Below, piece by piece: positions 25,216-38,574 of a stretch of 64,000 bases of DNA (position 1 is the stretch's first letter; each line of letters starts with the position of its first letter). The notes beneath the pieces are model-generated. The model was not told the origin of the DNA. It did no database searches and worked only from the letters and a program-made list of their open reading frames with translations. Made by a program: the position numbers and the translations under genes. Source of the stretch: Climacteris rufus (taxonomy: Eukaryota; Chordata; Aves; Passeriformes; Climacteridae); assembly GCA_013398175.1 (NCBI GenBank), contig VZRZ01003063.1, positions 774,621-838,620 on the forward strand, given 5' to 3'.

Positions 25216-27510
25216 ACAAATTCCAAAAGCTACGGATGGGTTGGAAACTTCGGAATGTTCCTTCACATGGAAAAAGTCCAAGACTTCAGTCTACTTTAAA
25301 CAAAAGGGAAGTCAAAAGAAGATTTCATCATGATCTACGAGCACCACTATGGGAAATGTGGCACTGGACTATTCAATTTTAGCCAATAAATCTCTGAGAA
25401 TGCTCCAAAATACAAGAACAGTCATCAAGATTTGAGATTCATGTATTTTAATAGTTTTGGTGCTGGCCCTTTTGAATGATCATATAAATGTTTATACCTA
25501 AATATTTTCCAAAAAAACCATTTTTTTAACAGATATAATTAAAAAGAAAGATAATAGAAAATAAGTTAAATTACATGGGAAGAATATTTCCTCATAGACT
25601 TGTATTTTTAAATGAAACACATTCTTTTATATATTAGATTAGGGAGAATTGTTGGCATAGAGTAACTTCTAAAAACACGTAGGGTTCAGAAATTTTCCAT
25701 TATTATCCCCATGGTCAACTCTGAGCAAATATTTTCTGCCATGGGGCAAATCTTGTTTTAAGAAATTCTATTTTTTCGTACTAGAAGCGTGGCATAGCTA
25801 AAACCTGATGTTTGCAAATGTACAACCACCATCTAAAATAAACTCCAGTGAGGCCCCAGGACTGATGCTTCCTTTGCTTTGGAAGAATTGTACATTTTAC
25901 CATGGTACAACACTGGAAAAACATAACACAAATCTTTATCCCCAAATTTCCCCTTTTGTTTGCTTTGAGGAGGAAGCACCAAGCTGGCCAAGACCATCAA
26001 AATACTTCATGGTTCTAAATAACAGAGCCAAAGGCTGCTGAAGTTTGCAGTCAAGGCTTTTAAATTAGGATTATCCAAAGTGGAGGCAGCAGGAAAGCTC
26101 AGTGTGTGAATTTCAGGTGGAAAGCGAGCAGTTCCCAAAGGATGGGCACAGAAAAGTCAACAAAGCCTTGGCTGGCACTCAGCTTGAACCCTGGCTGAGT
26201 CACATGCCCAGACATTATGTTTTAGGGAGAATAAAAGGTGCTGCTGACATCAACACATCAGAGCCAGAGCTGCACGAGTCCCAGCACTGAAGGGCTGCTC
26301 GATATCGCCCAAATGGGGAGCAGGAACTACAAATGGCCAACACCTGCTGCATTACTGAGCTGGGTTCTCTTCTCCTGAGCCTGTGGGCATCATTTGAAAT
26401 TTCTGTTCCATTTGTACTAGACCAAAGATTCCTGTCAAGGCACCATCTGTAGCAGTGAAATCCCTATCCAATTCCAATCGCTGACACAAACCAAACCCAA
26501 CCAAACAGAAATCAAACATGTAAAACACCTACATGAAACACACCCCTTCAAGCTATCAAAGTCCTCATCCATCAGATTGTATTTACACCCTGTGTAAAAT
26601 GCCTTCTGGGACCATTTGGAACAGCCACAGACAGGAAAAGCCTCGGTAAAAGCAAAAGCACAACAGTCTGAAACAGGCTGACAGCCTGAATCCCCAAGGC
26701 AGTCTCCAGAATTGCTCATTTCCCTCCCCTGGGAACAGTTGGGGTGTTTGGGTCAGTCCAGCAGCTGCAGGTGCTGGTCCCAGGGCGTGCAGGGACCACG
26801 TGCACAGTGCAATCAGCACTTTGGAGCAGAGCAGGGAATTGTTTCTGCTGTAAAAGACCATCTCTGAATTGCTGTGTTTTCTTTATTTTGTGATCTTCTG
26901 AAGGAAGCAAATGGCTGAGGATGGGATGAGATCCAGCAGTTTTGCATAGTTTCTCTCCCAGGAGCATTCAGAAGAGAATTGGATTCTCAGCCACGTAGCA
27001 AAAATAGGAATGAGTATCTTACAAGGAGCAAAAGATGAAGGGTTTTCAACACTTTGCACATTTGAAGCTGGGACAGAGCACAGCACCAAGTGCTGTGTGA
27101 GCAGAGAAACTTGTCCATATTGCTGGTTTGCTGAGCTGTGGGAGGGAGGAGAGGAAGGTGTTTGTAAGATAGTACCACAGAGTGGAACCAGGAGGAGCTC
27201 TACCCAGTGGGATCAGGCTCAGCATCTCTCTCACCTCAGCAAATATTAATCATCTGGGGCTGGTGACCCAGCAGAACTGTCTGGCCTGTGCATTCCACTC
27301 TGTGCTTTCTGAAAGGGATTTAAGAACTGGAAAGCCCTTGACACCACTGTGGTGGGCATCACCAACTGATATCCATACTGAGGGAAGCTGAGCTTCCAGG
27401 CAGCAGGAAAGAACCAGCCTGCTGGACAACCTCCTGTTCCTGGAGGCGTGAGCTGAAAACCTTTCAGAGAGAACAGAAAACTGTACCAAGGTCTCCTGCA
27501 ACAGGGATCA

Positions 27511-27610
27511 CCACAGAATCCCGGAATGGTTTGGGTTGGAAGGGATCTTAAAGATCATCCAGTTCCACCACGGGCAGGGACACCTTCCACTAGACCAGGA
27601 TGCTCCTAGG
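27511..27610 (-). mobile_element. CR1 LINE 3' end
   Basis: CACAGAATCCCGGAATGG, GGGTTGGAAGGGATCTTAAA, GGGCAGGGACACCTTCCAC. Short copy. Confidence 0.85.
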
Positions 27611-28784
27611 CTGGATCACCATGAGGCCTGGATGACTTTTCTGGGAAAGAGACCCCAGATTTTAATAACAGTTCATCATGATCCTGCTGTCTGCCTTCTC
27701 TGCCAGCCCCAGGAGCGTTGGGCAGAGCCAGCATGACCTGAGCAAGCAGGACAAGCACTCCCAGGTGCTCCCTCTGCTTGTTCACCTCCACCACAGCCCC
27801 CACAGCCAGCCATGAATCTGCCAAATCCCACCTGCCCAGGGCTTCTGACAGACATTAAATGCTTCCTTCAGGAGATGCAGTTGGCTGGGCCAAGACAATT
27901 TATTGAGCTGTTGCCACAGACAGTTAAAATTTATGATGGGCTTCATATTAACTAGATTGTATACAAACATTTTTAAATGCTTCATGCAGAAATAACGGGA
28001 ATAGCTCAGAGCTGAAGCCACTGGGATTTGCTTTGAAAAATTTGTGTTTTCCCTCTGAAAACATTTGCAAGTGACCAGAGGTTTTACATCACACATAGGT
28101 GGTTGTGGCTTCTGAGGGAATATTCTGTGGCTTTTGCCCAAGTCACTTTGAAAGAGCTTTGAAACCTCCCCTGTCCTCTGAGGGGCTGGGTGAGGGGTTT
28201 GGTGCACGTGTCTTTTCTGACCTTTGAAAAGAACATCCAAAACTGCACACAAGCAGCTCTCCCACAGCTTAAGCTGTCAATTATTAATTAACACTTGTGC
28301 CACCCTCTGCTGAGCCCACGAGCCCTTTTCCCTGGTCACCGCAGGCACTGACAAGGAAGGAAAGTGGAAAAAGTCACACTGGAGAGGCAAGGAGAGGCTG
28401 AGGCTATCCCTGGCACAGGGATGCATCCTGGGATTTAAATATCTTCACCCTGTGAAGGCCATGATCTCTCTGCAAAGTCCCTGAACATCCCCAGGAGCTG
28501 CTGCTGCTGCTCCCTCATGCTTCAGTTCCAGAGTTGGCATTGATTTGTGATTTACAGATAACCCATGCAGCTTCACCTTCCCGAACCTGCAGGCAGCCTG
28601 AGGCAATTTTGGGGCCATTCAGCAGGATATATGGATGGGTTTACCCTCCCTAAAGCCCCCAGGGTGACAGCAGATTGAGAGCCTCCTCCTAACTTTCTGC
28701 GCTAGGATGTTTTGCTGAAGGTCTCCCAGTCAGGTGGAAGGAGAAAGAGTAGAAGCCAAGCCTGTGGGACAAGTCAGTCTTACA

Positions 28785-28880
28785 ATTAATTTGAGTATGG
28801 GAATGGCTGGAGCTCTGTGAGGGCAGGGTTAGGTTGGATATCAGGAAAAGGTTTTTCCCCAGAGGCAAAACCAGAAGAGA
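28785..28880 (+). mobile_element. Fragment of a CR1 element
   Basis: GGGCAGGGTTAGGTTGGATA then TCAGGAAAAGGTTTTTCCCC. This is the internal block seen in the CR1 at 57568, but without the 3' terminus. Confidence 0.55.
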
Positions 28881-29681
28881 TGCAAAGACACACAAATTCT
28901 CTTTTTCCTAAGTGCTAAGGTAACAAAACAACAAGAGCAAGAGATGAAAACATGAGAACCCAAAATTAAAATTAATGGCAAACTTCACAACATATTTCTT
29001 TAATCCCTGTGCTAACAACAGAGAATGAAAAGCTGGTTAGATATTCCTTGCAGGACCGAACTCAAGTTTAGGGAAGAGTTAAAATGCACAGCCTTACATT
29101 TTGCTGTCTTGCTCTCTAAAGTGCTGCCATGTACTGGCTGCATTTAAGGCGCTGAGGAAAAGGGCGAGAGAGGTCCCTGCAAGCAGAAGATTTCCAGGGA
29201 AATTGTCACTTTCTCCTCTTCAGTGACAATTTAGTAAATTGTGGATGCGACAGGAACAATCGAAGCAGCGAACTGCGGGAGGAGAGGGATGCTGGCGGTG
29301 CTGGGCTTGGGCACAGGAGATGCTCCACAGGCTCAGCTGCGGAGATTTGCTCAGGAATTGCGGCTCCTGCAGAGCACGAGTAGCATCTAGTGGATGTGGG
29401 GGAAACTTCCAGGGCAGGGAAGGCTCATCCTTAGGAACGGGAACAGATTAAGGGAGAAAAGAAGGGTGTGCCCTTGCCCCCTCCCCGTTGTTTTCAGACC
29501 TCCTCAAACAGCCCCAGTCAAATCTCCCTTTGCCACATTTAAACGGGATATTAAATGAAATTCATGAAATGGGCATTTGTCCTGACAAAAGAGGTGAATT
29601 AACAAGGCACATTAAGAAAAAAAATAGAAATCCCACAAATCCCACAGCAGGTGGGGAAAGATGGGAGGCCGCAGGAAGGAA

Positions 29682-29781
29682 GGGAGCATCCAGTGGAAGG
29701 TGTCCCTGCCCATGGCAGGGGTGGAACAAGGTGAGCTCTAAGGTCCCTTCCAACCCAAACCAGTCTGGGGTTCTGGGTTTA
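29682..29781 (+). mobile_element. CR1 LINE 3' end
   Basis: CCAGTGGAAGGTGTCCCTGC, GGTCCCTTCCAACCCAAACC, AGTCTGGGGTTCTGG. Confidence 0.85.
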
Positions 29782-32700
29782 GAAGGTGAATGTCATTTCT
29801 CCATTCTGCTGGAGTTAACAGGCAGCACTGGGAGGGGACTGGCCACCTGGCTCAGCCACCCGAAGTCTCATCTCTGAGAAGGAGAGATGCAAAAACATCA
29901 GCTTTTGTAACAAACTAGCTGAAAATTGTAATCCAAAACAGGAAACTAAATTAAGAGATGGATATTAGTAATTTTTTTTTTTAATAGCAGAGTGAGTTTT
30001 CACTAAAACTCAACGATGAGCTTGGCTGTACAGTCTAGCCTGTGCTTTTCATCAGGAAGGATTATTTCCTATTGACTGAAAGCAAATAGCCTTGGCTGGG
30101 TCTGCAACTTTGTCTGAATGTCCCTGTGCTAGAAGACATCCAACACAAGCTTTGGAAGGTCACCTTCACCTCCTTTCCTATTTTATTACACATTTACTGA
30201 AATCAGAGCTCATTTTTTTGTCCCATTGCTGCAAAAAAAAAAAGAGGCAGCAAAAAAAACAGATTTCAACCAATCTTTCTCTCTTCATTTACTGGAAATC
30301 CACCTAAATGTGCAGCTGTTACCACGGCCTCTGCCCAAGGAACCACTTCTTCTCTTTGTTCTGAAAGGGCACAAAAAGGCCCTTTACCCATCCCAGGTAT
30401 TGCTGCATCCAGACTTTTCAGGGCACATGACTTCACCAGCTCCCTGCCAGCCCACCTGAGCCAAAGGAACACAATTCACATGCAGGGCCAAGAATTTATT
30501 GACAGGCTAATTAAAGCCTTGACAGCCTAATGCAAGCATGATTATTAGCCCAATTACAGGGATACAAACATTTGTAGTGCAAAGCATCCAACTGCCTCAG
30601 CCCTCGGGCAGTGATGGTGCGGTCACAATCTGAGCGTGCAGAACTTTCTCTCCTCTCCCTCTTGCTTGTTCTTGACCCACCCTTCCTTGAAGGTCCCTTC
30701 ATCATCATCATCAACATCCCACCTCCCTCACCAGGAGGATTCCAGCACTGATAATGGAATTTCTTCCTCTCCAGTCTGTGTGGGTTCTTTTTATGACTTT
30801 CTGAAGGATTTGCTTACTCACTGGTGCATAAATTACTTGTTATAGCAAGTTTTACTGTACATGGCAGAGTTACTGTATGTTGGATTCCTGTTCTTTGTTC
30901 TCTTTGTTATTCCCAAAATCAGCTTTATCAGTGTCCTCCTTACATCCCTGAAGGACCATCAGTGCCCACTCATTGTAGGTGTCCACAAGCACCACACCCT
31001 CTGTAGCATCTCATGACAGTATTTTGGGTGTCCTCTGCTATATTATTCTAATTTTGAGTGCTAATAAGCCATCAGCACAAGTTATTTCCACAAACATCCT
31101 TTCTCCAGGGTGCCACTGAATGATCCACTCCAGCAGAGCAGATATCAGGGAGTAGAATAATTCACAAGTAGTTGGATTCATGTGTAAATGAGACAAAAGT
31201 ACCACCTCTTTATTTTCCTTCAATTTTTCAAGATATCCTTTCTCCCACTCCCAATCACCCTCTGAAATTCCCATTCTGGAATTAATGGTTACTTGAAATG
31301 TGGTTTAAAGAGCTAAAGAACTAACTCTAAATTACTCAGCTCACCCTCTCCGGGGCAAATGCTTCAGGGCTGTCAGATTTGGGCTCATTTATTCTTCTTC
31401 CCAGATGTTTGTTAGTGGCCACTTCAGGTTTTGCTCCAGCTCCTGCTGTGAAGTTTCCAGCTGTGATAAGGGAGTATCAAGTCCAGGAGGACTGGTATCT
31501 CCTCCATCTGTGTTTTAATAAGATGAACAGCTTCCAGCAGCTTCTCCTGCAAACTGGATCCCACCTGGGGTGTCTTACCCCAGCTCTTAAATACATCAGG
31601 AATTGTCAGCTGATTTTGCCAGAGGTCAAAGCAGTAGTGGGATTTGTTGCTTCTTGATAGTTTCTCCTTTTTGGAGAGGTCAGACCACCAGCTCCAAGCA
31701 CATTAGGTGCCTTCCCCTTCCCTCTACTCCCCTCCTGCCATCCTTGAAAATACATTAAAGTAGCTATGAATAAGTGATTGCTACTTTTTTTTAAATTTCC
31801 CAGGGGTAAAAAAAAACTTCATTAAGTTTCCCACTACAGTTTCACTGCAGGGAATGAGCTGGAAGTGGCATTCAGAAATAGCAACCAGTGATGCCAGGGA
31901 CACTGAGGGACAGAGAGCTCTCCCCTGGAGGTGCTGTACAGACGTGGTGGGCTTGGGGAGCTCCTGAGGACCCCAAAAAGGGGTCAACAACAGCACAGAG
32001 GTTAAAGACTACGTGGGGAGAGAGAGAGACACTGGGAAGGGACTGCACACGCTCCTGGCTCCCGCGGAAAAATATAAATTGCATGCTACAGTGTGCTAAG
32101 CAAGCAAATTGCAGGTAAATCTATTCCTGCAGAGTTCCTCCAGCACCCCATCCCCCGGGAAAGCAGCAAAGCTTTACATCAGGTGGAGTCAGCCTCGGGT
32201 AGTTCCTGCAGGCCGGGATAATGCAGCCTTGAAAGCAAAATTCCCCAGCACTTCATTTCAGGGCCATCCGACTTCATTTTCAGAGCTCTTCGGCTGAAAT
32301 GCTCTGCAGCCCTGAGGGACAGCAGTGTGTCACATTTTACTCCTCTACCTTTAAAGACAGATATGATCTCTAGAAGAGGCTAAATTCTCTTTTACTACAA
32401 GACCAATTTAGCACCATAAATGTGCAATGAGAATTTATCCGACAGCATCTCCATCCCAGGATTGAGTGCAGGCTTGTTAGACCCATCAGCATCATCCCCA
32501 CCTCGGTCTCCCTGACTCCCTCCCTTCAAAGAAAAGAGAACATCATCATGAACAAGGTGTTAAGAGCAAACATTACCCACAAAAGACAAATTTTTAAAGA
32601 CTAATTCAGTTTGTTCTTTGCTGCTCACTTGGACTATGCATTGCCTCTTTCAGTGCTAACCTATTTTCTCTCATTTATTGTTTGTATTAAATAACGACCC

Positions 32701-33012
32701 ATGGCTAAAGCTGAGGGTAAGATTAGAAAGTGAAATTCATGGGATTTTCAGAGTGTTTTGGACACACAAACACATTGTTTTCTTGGGGTGCTCCCCTCAA
32801 AATCCAGCTTTGCCAGGTCTCATCAAAGCACCAGTCAGTTCAATTGTCCTTTGAGCCACCTGCAGATTTCCTGACCCTTTATAGGAATAAATGAGTGGGA
32901 GAAGATTTCGGTCCCTTTTCAGCCCAAAACACACACTAACACTTCCAAAATCCCACACTGCCAACATAATTTCCTCGGTCTGTGCCCTGACTCTCATTTT
33001 CTCAAGACATTA

Positions 33013-33149
33013 CACAGAATCCAACAGTGGTTTGGGTTGGGAAAGGGACCTGAAAGCCCATCCAGTGCCACCCCTGCCCTGGGCAGGGACACCTTCCCCT
33101 GTCCCAGGTTGCTCCCAGCCCCATCCAACCTGTCCTTGGACACTTCCAT
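33013..33149 (-). mobile_element. CR1 LINE 3' end
   Basis: ACACAGAATCCAACAGTGG, TGGGCAGGGACACCTTCCCC, CCAACCTGTCCTTGGACACT. Confidence 0.88.
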
Positions 33150-33845
33150 GTTGCCTATTTGTCAAATTGACCTGAAATTTCTATTTCAAATGAATTCTTT
33201 TTCATTCATTTATCTCTAGATAAAACTGCTGTTATTAGAGATTTTACTTCAGCTTGTTTCCAGGCTCCTACCAAATAGGAGAGAAAATATCAACCACCCC
33301 TTTTATTTTTAGCAAGCTCAGTTTCTACCCGTTTTTCTTTTCTTTCCCTTGTCTTTGTCCCCAGACACACAGGAAAACCTGGTCATAACGTAGGCAAAGA
33401 AAAAACCAAAGAGATTTGATGAAATAATTCCAGTTTTACTGCTTAGCACACAGGAGCTGGAGGAGGATAAACTCAAATACTCAGACATATACTGCAGTGT
33501 TAGAAGCCTTATGAGTATCTGGGTGGCCTGATTGATGCCTCTGAGCCTCCCAGCTTTTCATGGACCAGGCAGCCAAGGAGAACACCAGTCCCTGGGATAC
33601 CATAAGGAAAATGGGCAATGACACACATCCTAAGGGTGGCCCAAGGTGAGTAATGATCCCTGTGAGCTCCCCTCTGGTGCTGGAAATCACTCTGCAATTC
33701 CCACCCTGGTATTCAACCCCAAGCATAATCCATTCACAACAATTTCACTTTTATGGAACAAAGCTGGGCCCTTGAATTATGGCTGGGACAGCAGAAAATA
33801 GTAAAAGAAAATTTTATAAAGCTGGCAGTCATCATTATGCACTCA

Positions 33846-33890
33846 AAATCAGAGAATCATTAAGGTTGGAAAGGACCTGTAAGAGCATTG
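33846..33890 (-). mobile_element. Very short CR1 3' tail
   Basis: ATCAGAGAATCATTAAGG then TTGGAAAGGACCTGTAAGAG. Only about 45 bp. Confidence 0.5.
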
Positions 33891-34136
33891 GGTTGAAATA
33901 CTGTGTTTGGTTGGGGAGGAAATGGGTGGGATGCAGATAACCACATGTTCATTTAAGGAAAAAAAAATTTAAAAAAAAAACGAGAATAAACCCTGGCACT
34001 TTTCTGTCCAGTGTTTTGCTCCTGCCATGCTGGAGCTTGCTCCTGTCCTCCTTAACCCAAGCTGTAATGAGAGCAAATGATTGGCCAGCTAGAGATGTAC
34101 CCAGTTCCAATTCCTCTCCTTCCTCAGGATCACACA

Positions 34137-34156
34137 TTTAGCAGAGCTCTGCTAAA
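34137..34156. repeat. Perfect 20-bp palindrome
   Basis: TTTAGCAGAGCTCTGCTAAA reads the same on both strands, with no loop. By simple base counting such a sequence is not expected to occur by chance in 64 kb. Confidence 0.95.
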
Positions 34157-34313
34157 CGTCTTCTGAAAGGGGGAAAAAAGCCACAAAAAGCAATGCTCCC
34201 ACTGCAAACAATACCAAGGGGAAACCATTGGCTTACTGAGCCTTCTTCTTGCTGGAAGCAATCCCACTTCTGGCTGGAAAACCTGTGGCTGTTCTCAGGA
34301 AGGATGCTCCAGT

Positions 34314-34535
34314 CATGGAATCACAGAAGGGTTTGGGTTGGAAGGGACCTCAAAGCCCATCCAGTGCCACCCCTGCCATGGGCAGGGACACCTCCCACTG
34401 TCCCAGGTGGCTCCAAGCCCCGTCCAGCCTGGCCTTGGGCACTGCCAGGGATGGGGCAGCCCCAGCTTCTCTGGGCACCCTGTGCCAGGGCCTCCCCTCT
34501 CTCACAGTAAAAACCTTCTTCCTTATATCATGGGG
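34314..34535 (-). mobile_element. CR1 LINE 3' end
   Basis: GGAATCACAGAAGGGTTTGG, CCATGGGCAGGGACACCTCC, GGGCACTGCCAGGGATGGGG and CTGTGCCAGGGCCTCCCC. One of the better preserved copies. Confidence 0.92.
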
Positions 34536-35749
34536 GGAATATTTACACCAGATTTTCACTGGTGCAGCTTAATCCTGTTACTTTTTGCTTTGCCTTCACT
34601 ACCTGCACTTTTCAGCCTGCTCTTTAAATATTTGTCGACCTTCCTGCATTCGTTTAAAACTTTTTACTACTTTTGTTAATGGTTCCTTAATACCTGTTTA
34701 ATACAGGCCAATATGAAGGAATATCCTTGTGCTTTTCCCAGCCATCCCACAGTCCCACGTTGTTATTGGTTGCACTGTTCTCTCTCTACCTCCTGGCAAT
34801 TACTGTTGGCTCCCCCAGGTAGAGCCAACCTGCAAATAAAGAGGAACATAAAAACGTCCAGGTCCCATCCGTTACAAAAGGCAGAGGCTGGCACCCCTTG
34901 TTGCTGGAATTTACGGACTGCTTTTTAGCTTTATCATTTTATCCCCCTGCAATGGTAAAATCGGTTAATCCTGGGTGGCATCATAAAACCCGCAACCAGA
35001 GACAGACCATAACTCATCCGAGGGCACTGCGGCACAAACCCCTCTTGGAGCAGCAGAAGTTAACTCCTTCTGCCCCTGCTCCTCCTCCAGGGCTCCAGGG
35101 AGGCTCCACAGAGGATATTTGTCCCCTCAGCACCTCTGAGAGTCTGCAACCCCCGCCCTTTAAAGGTGCAAGTGGCCCCCAGGCACAAATCTCTTAATTA
35201 GCCGGTGAAGTCCATCAAGTTTTAGAGCAGGGGAAGGCGAATCCATTTGATGGGAAGGCTCAGAGGGTGACGAGATTGCAGGGCTCAGACACGGCGATGC
35301 TCGGATGCTGCAGGCACAGGGCAGGGAGGTTCATTGGAAGCTGAACCCCTCACCCTCCATCTTCCATCCCACTCCTTCATTTGAAGTTCCTCAGATAATG
35401 CTCCCCGAGAGCTGCTCAGCATGAGGGAACCAAGGAAGGAATTCACATCCAAAGGTCAGGGAGGGATCCCGAGGGAAAGCCATCCCCATCTGCTCGGGAT
35501 CCACATGCCCCCGGGGGCTGGCACACCACCCACTAAACCATCCCGGGAAATCGCCTTCCTGAGAACAACAAAGGATCCAAAATGCGTTGTCTTAATCAGT
35601 TATTGAAGCTTTAATCACTTGTGTAAGAGTCTGGATGAATGAAAAGGAAGGCAGCGCAGAATTGCACCTGTGCTTGTGTGAGTTAATAAAAAGGCTGCTG
35701 AACCTCATCCTTTGATGTTTCCACACCACACTGCTGACTCCCTTTGGGA

Positions 35750-35926
35750 NNNNNNNNNNNNNNNNNNNNNNNNNNNNNNNNNNNNNNNNNNNNNNNNNNN
35801 NNNNNNNNNNNNNNNNNNNNNNNNNNNNNNNNNNNNNNNNNNNNNNNNNNNNNNNNNNNNNNNNNNNNNNNNNNNNNNNNNNNNNNNNNNNNNNNNNNNN
35901 NNNNNNNNNNNNNNNNNNNNNNNNNN
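35750..35926. other. Assembly gap (177 N)
   Basis: A run of N flanked on the right by eight C. The missing sequence is probably GC-rich or homopolymeric. Translations across it are meaningless. Confidence 1.
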
Positions 35927-36242
35927 CCCCCCCCAATAAAATTAAAACAGAAAAAAAGCCAACCAGATAAACCTGATCTGACCCAAAACATTAGATTCTG
36001 TTTCAGCTCACAAATGTGTGGTTCACATGGGCAGGTTTGGAACTGGTTTCAGAGATGCAGATATATCTCATTTCCTTGGATGATGTTACTAAATTTCCAG
36101 CTGGTGCTGCAGGGATGTTTCAAATGAACTGCTGCCCCTCACATCCATGGATTTCCTCATGAAGGACCAGAAATGCAGGGCACAGCCCATCCATCAGCCC
36201 CATGTTCAGTACCAAATGGAGGAGACCTGGAAACATCTTCAT

Positions 36243-36952
36243 CAGAGAATTGTCCCAGAAGGGGTTGGTTTGGAAGGGACCTTAAAGCCCATCCCACTCC
36301 ACCCCCTGCCATGGGCAGGGACACCTTCCAGTATCCCAGGCTGCTCCAAGCCCCATCCAACCTGGCTTTGGGCACTGCCAGGGATGGGGCAGCCACAGCT
36401 TCTCTGGGAATTCCATCCCATCCCATCACCACCCTCACAGGGAACAATTCCTTCCCAATATCCCATCCAACCCTGCCCTCTGGCGGTGGGAACCCATTCC
36501 CCCTTGTTCTGTCCCTCCATCCCCTGTCCCAAGTCCCTCTCCAGTTCTCCTGGAGCCTCTTTAGGCACTGGAAGGGCTCTGAGGTTTCCCTGGAGCCTTC
36601 TCTTCTCCAGGTGAGCACCCCCAGCTCTCCCAGCCTGGCTCCAGAGCAGAGGGGCTCCAGCCCTCAGAGCATCTCCATGGCCTCCTCTGGGCTCTCTCCA
36701 GCAGCTCCAGGTCCTCCCTGTGCTGGGCCCAGGGCTGGGGCAGCTCTGCAGGGGGGGTCTCACCTGAGGGGACAGAGGGGCACAATCCCTCCTTTCCTGC
36801 TGCCCGGGCAGGGGGATTTCTGGGCTGGAACAGGTCAGCTCTCACCCACCAGCATCACCAGGAACTTCTCCCCAGGCTGCCCTCCGTGAGTTCTTCCCCT
36901 TTTTACTTGTCCCTGGGATTGCCCTGGCCCCAAGGTGCACTCGGGCAGGTTG
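36243..36952 (-). mobile_element. Long CR1 LINE fragment (about 0.7 kb)
   Basis: The reverse-complement CR1 tail (AGAAGGGGTTGGTTTGGAAG, CCATGGGCAGGGACACCTTC) continues through CAATTCCTTCCCAATATCCC and GCTGTTCT-type blocks to CTCTCCAGCAGCTCCAGGTC and GGGATTGCCCTGGCCCCAAG. The last blocks belong to the region upstream of the 3' tail, so this is the least truncated CR1 here. Frames up to 238 codons cross it, but neither strand carries a reverse-transcriptase domain. Confidence 0.88.
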
Positions 36953-38249
36953 GAAGTGCCCCCAGACCTCAGCATGGCACAGGGAACCCCCAGAGCAGGA
37001 TTTGGGAAAGGCGTTGGGATCCATCCCACACCCAGCAGCACCTGCCACCTTTGTGCCAGTCTGCCCAGGGCACAGCCTGCCTCTGCTGGCCAGCCCTGCC
37101 GGGACACTGCTCTGCTTTCAGCCGACTCGGGAATGATGGCTGAGTCTCATTCGCATTACATTTACTCCAATGCCATTCCCTGGAAAGGCCGGTGTGAAAT
37201 GAGTGGAGCTTGGGAGCAGCAGCTCCAGCAGCCGTCCCAGCACCAAGAGGTGGCGCCCAGAAACCAGTGGATACTGCCCGTGGGACTGGTTTGTGCTGGG
37301 GAGTGCCCAGAGCTGCCGGGACCACGGAGAGCAGGGCAGGTGGAAAGCACATCAAGACAGATATTCCGACTGTACAAAATGAGGAACAGCCTTTCCAGCC
37401 TCCATTTCCAGCCTTCCAGACCCCTCCTGCTCCAAGCAGCAAGCTCAGTTCACTGCAACTGTGCACTCACCAAATCAGCAATTTGTTCTTCCCACACAAC
37501 TTTGCCATTGATTTATTCAAGACAGAGCTTTGGTTCTTCTCCTGGCCCCAACTTCCGTTTTATACACCCCTTACAAGAACCTTTGAACAGAGTAAATTGC
37601 AAAACTCCATCATAAAAATTCTTATTGCCTTTTCATTCCCTTTTCTGGTTTCCTTAAGCTAAAATTTATTGGGTTTAAAATGAGAAGTGAATATACAATA
37701 TCCATGCTTTGAGCACAAACTAATGAATTAAGAAAAACAAACCTTTTAGTGTAGAAATTAATCCAGTTAGGGAAAAAACCCTTGAACTGCAAGATTATCA
37801 CATCTTGATCTTTCATGCTACAAACCCAAGCTTATGATCAGCAGTACATTGAAAGGGGAAAAAAAAGCAGAATGGGGGAGGTCCTGATTAAAATTTATCA
37901 TTGAAATTCACTGTAAAGAGATTCACTGAGGCAAGACATTATATGTATTTAAAAAATAGATTTTTTTTTTTTACAGAAAAGGGGAAATATTTACATTTTG
38001 AAAGATTGATAAACCAGTGCTTCAGAGTACCCAGTCACTGACTAAGAGGTATAACTTATGGGCTGATTTTTCTGTAGTCGATGTATTAAAGCTTTTCTGA
38101 ACACTAATGAAGGACATGACAAGCTTAACCCCAATTAGCAACAAGAAAGCATACTGTAAACTCACCCCATGGTTTTATCAAGGGAAAGGAGCCAAAGCTG
38201 AGCAATCTTCTAACAACTTTATTAAATGATATTTGCTTGGATTTGCAGC

Positions 38250-38345
38250 CTGAGCAACCTGGTCTGGTGGAAGGTGTCCCTGCCCATGGCCAGTTTTGTG
38301 GTCCCTTCCAATCCAAACCAGCCTGGGATTCCATGATTCCTCATA
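38250..38345 (+). mobile_element. CR1 LINE 3' end
   Basis: GAGCAACCTGGTCTGGTGG, AAGGTGTCCCTGCCCATGGC, CAGCCTGGGATTCCATGATT. Internally shortened between the block and the tail. Confidence 0.85.
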
Positions 38346-38574
38346 GCTGTTGTTTGCCACAAAAAATAGAATTAAAAACTGGGGAGGGCACTACCTATTT
38401 AAATGTGGTTTTGAGAAAACTCCAAGGCTCCGTTCTGCACTGAACCCGATGGAGCCTCTTCTGCCTCTTGAAGGGGGAAAAAGAGGCAGACACCGTGGAG
38501 GTGACACATTGCAGGCTGTACCCACCTACTCCAAACCTTTCCTCCATCTGGAGTGCAGCAATATTTTAATCAAA

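Larger units (their letters stand above)
23406..35749. other. Intergenic, no gene
   Basis: Repeats annotated separately: CR1 copies at 24113, 24972, 27511, 28785, 29682, 33013, 33846 and 34314, and a 20-bp palindrome at 34137-34156. Poly-A/T tracts occur near 29968, 30230 and 33959. The open frames here are short and overlap on both strands. I see no exon-like conserved coding block. Confidence 0.75.

Noticed and set aside
35592..36127. Frames crossing the N run
   Set aside because: They exist only because N is translated as X. No residue support inside the gap.
36157..37662. Frames of 150-238 codons in GC-rich sequence
   Set aside because: They lie in and beside the long CR1 fragment in orientations and frames without reverse transcriptase or endonuclease motifs. 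They are explained by GC-rich composition.
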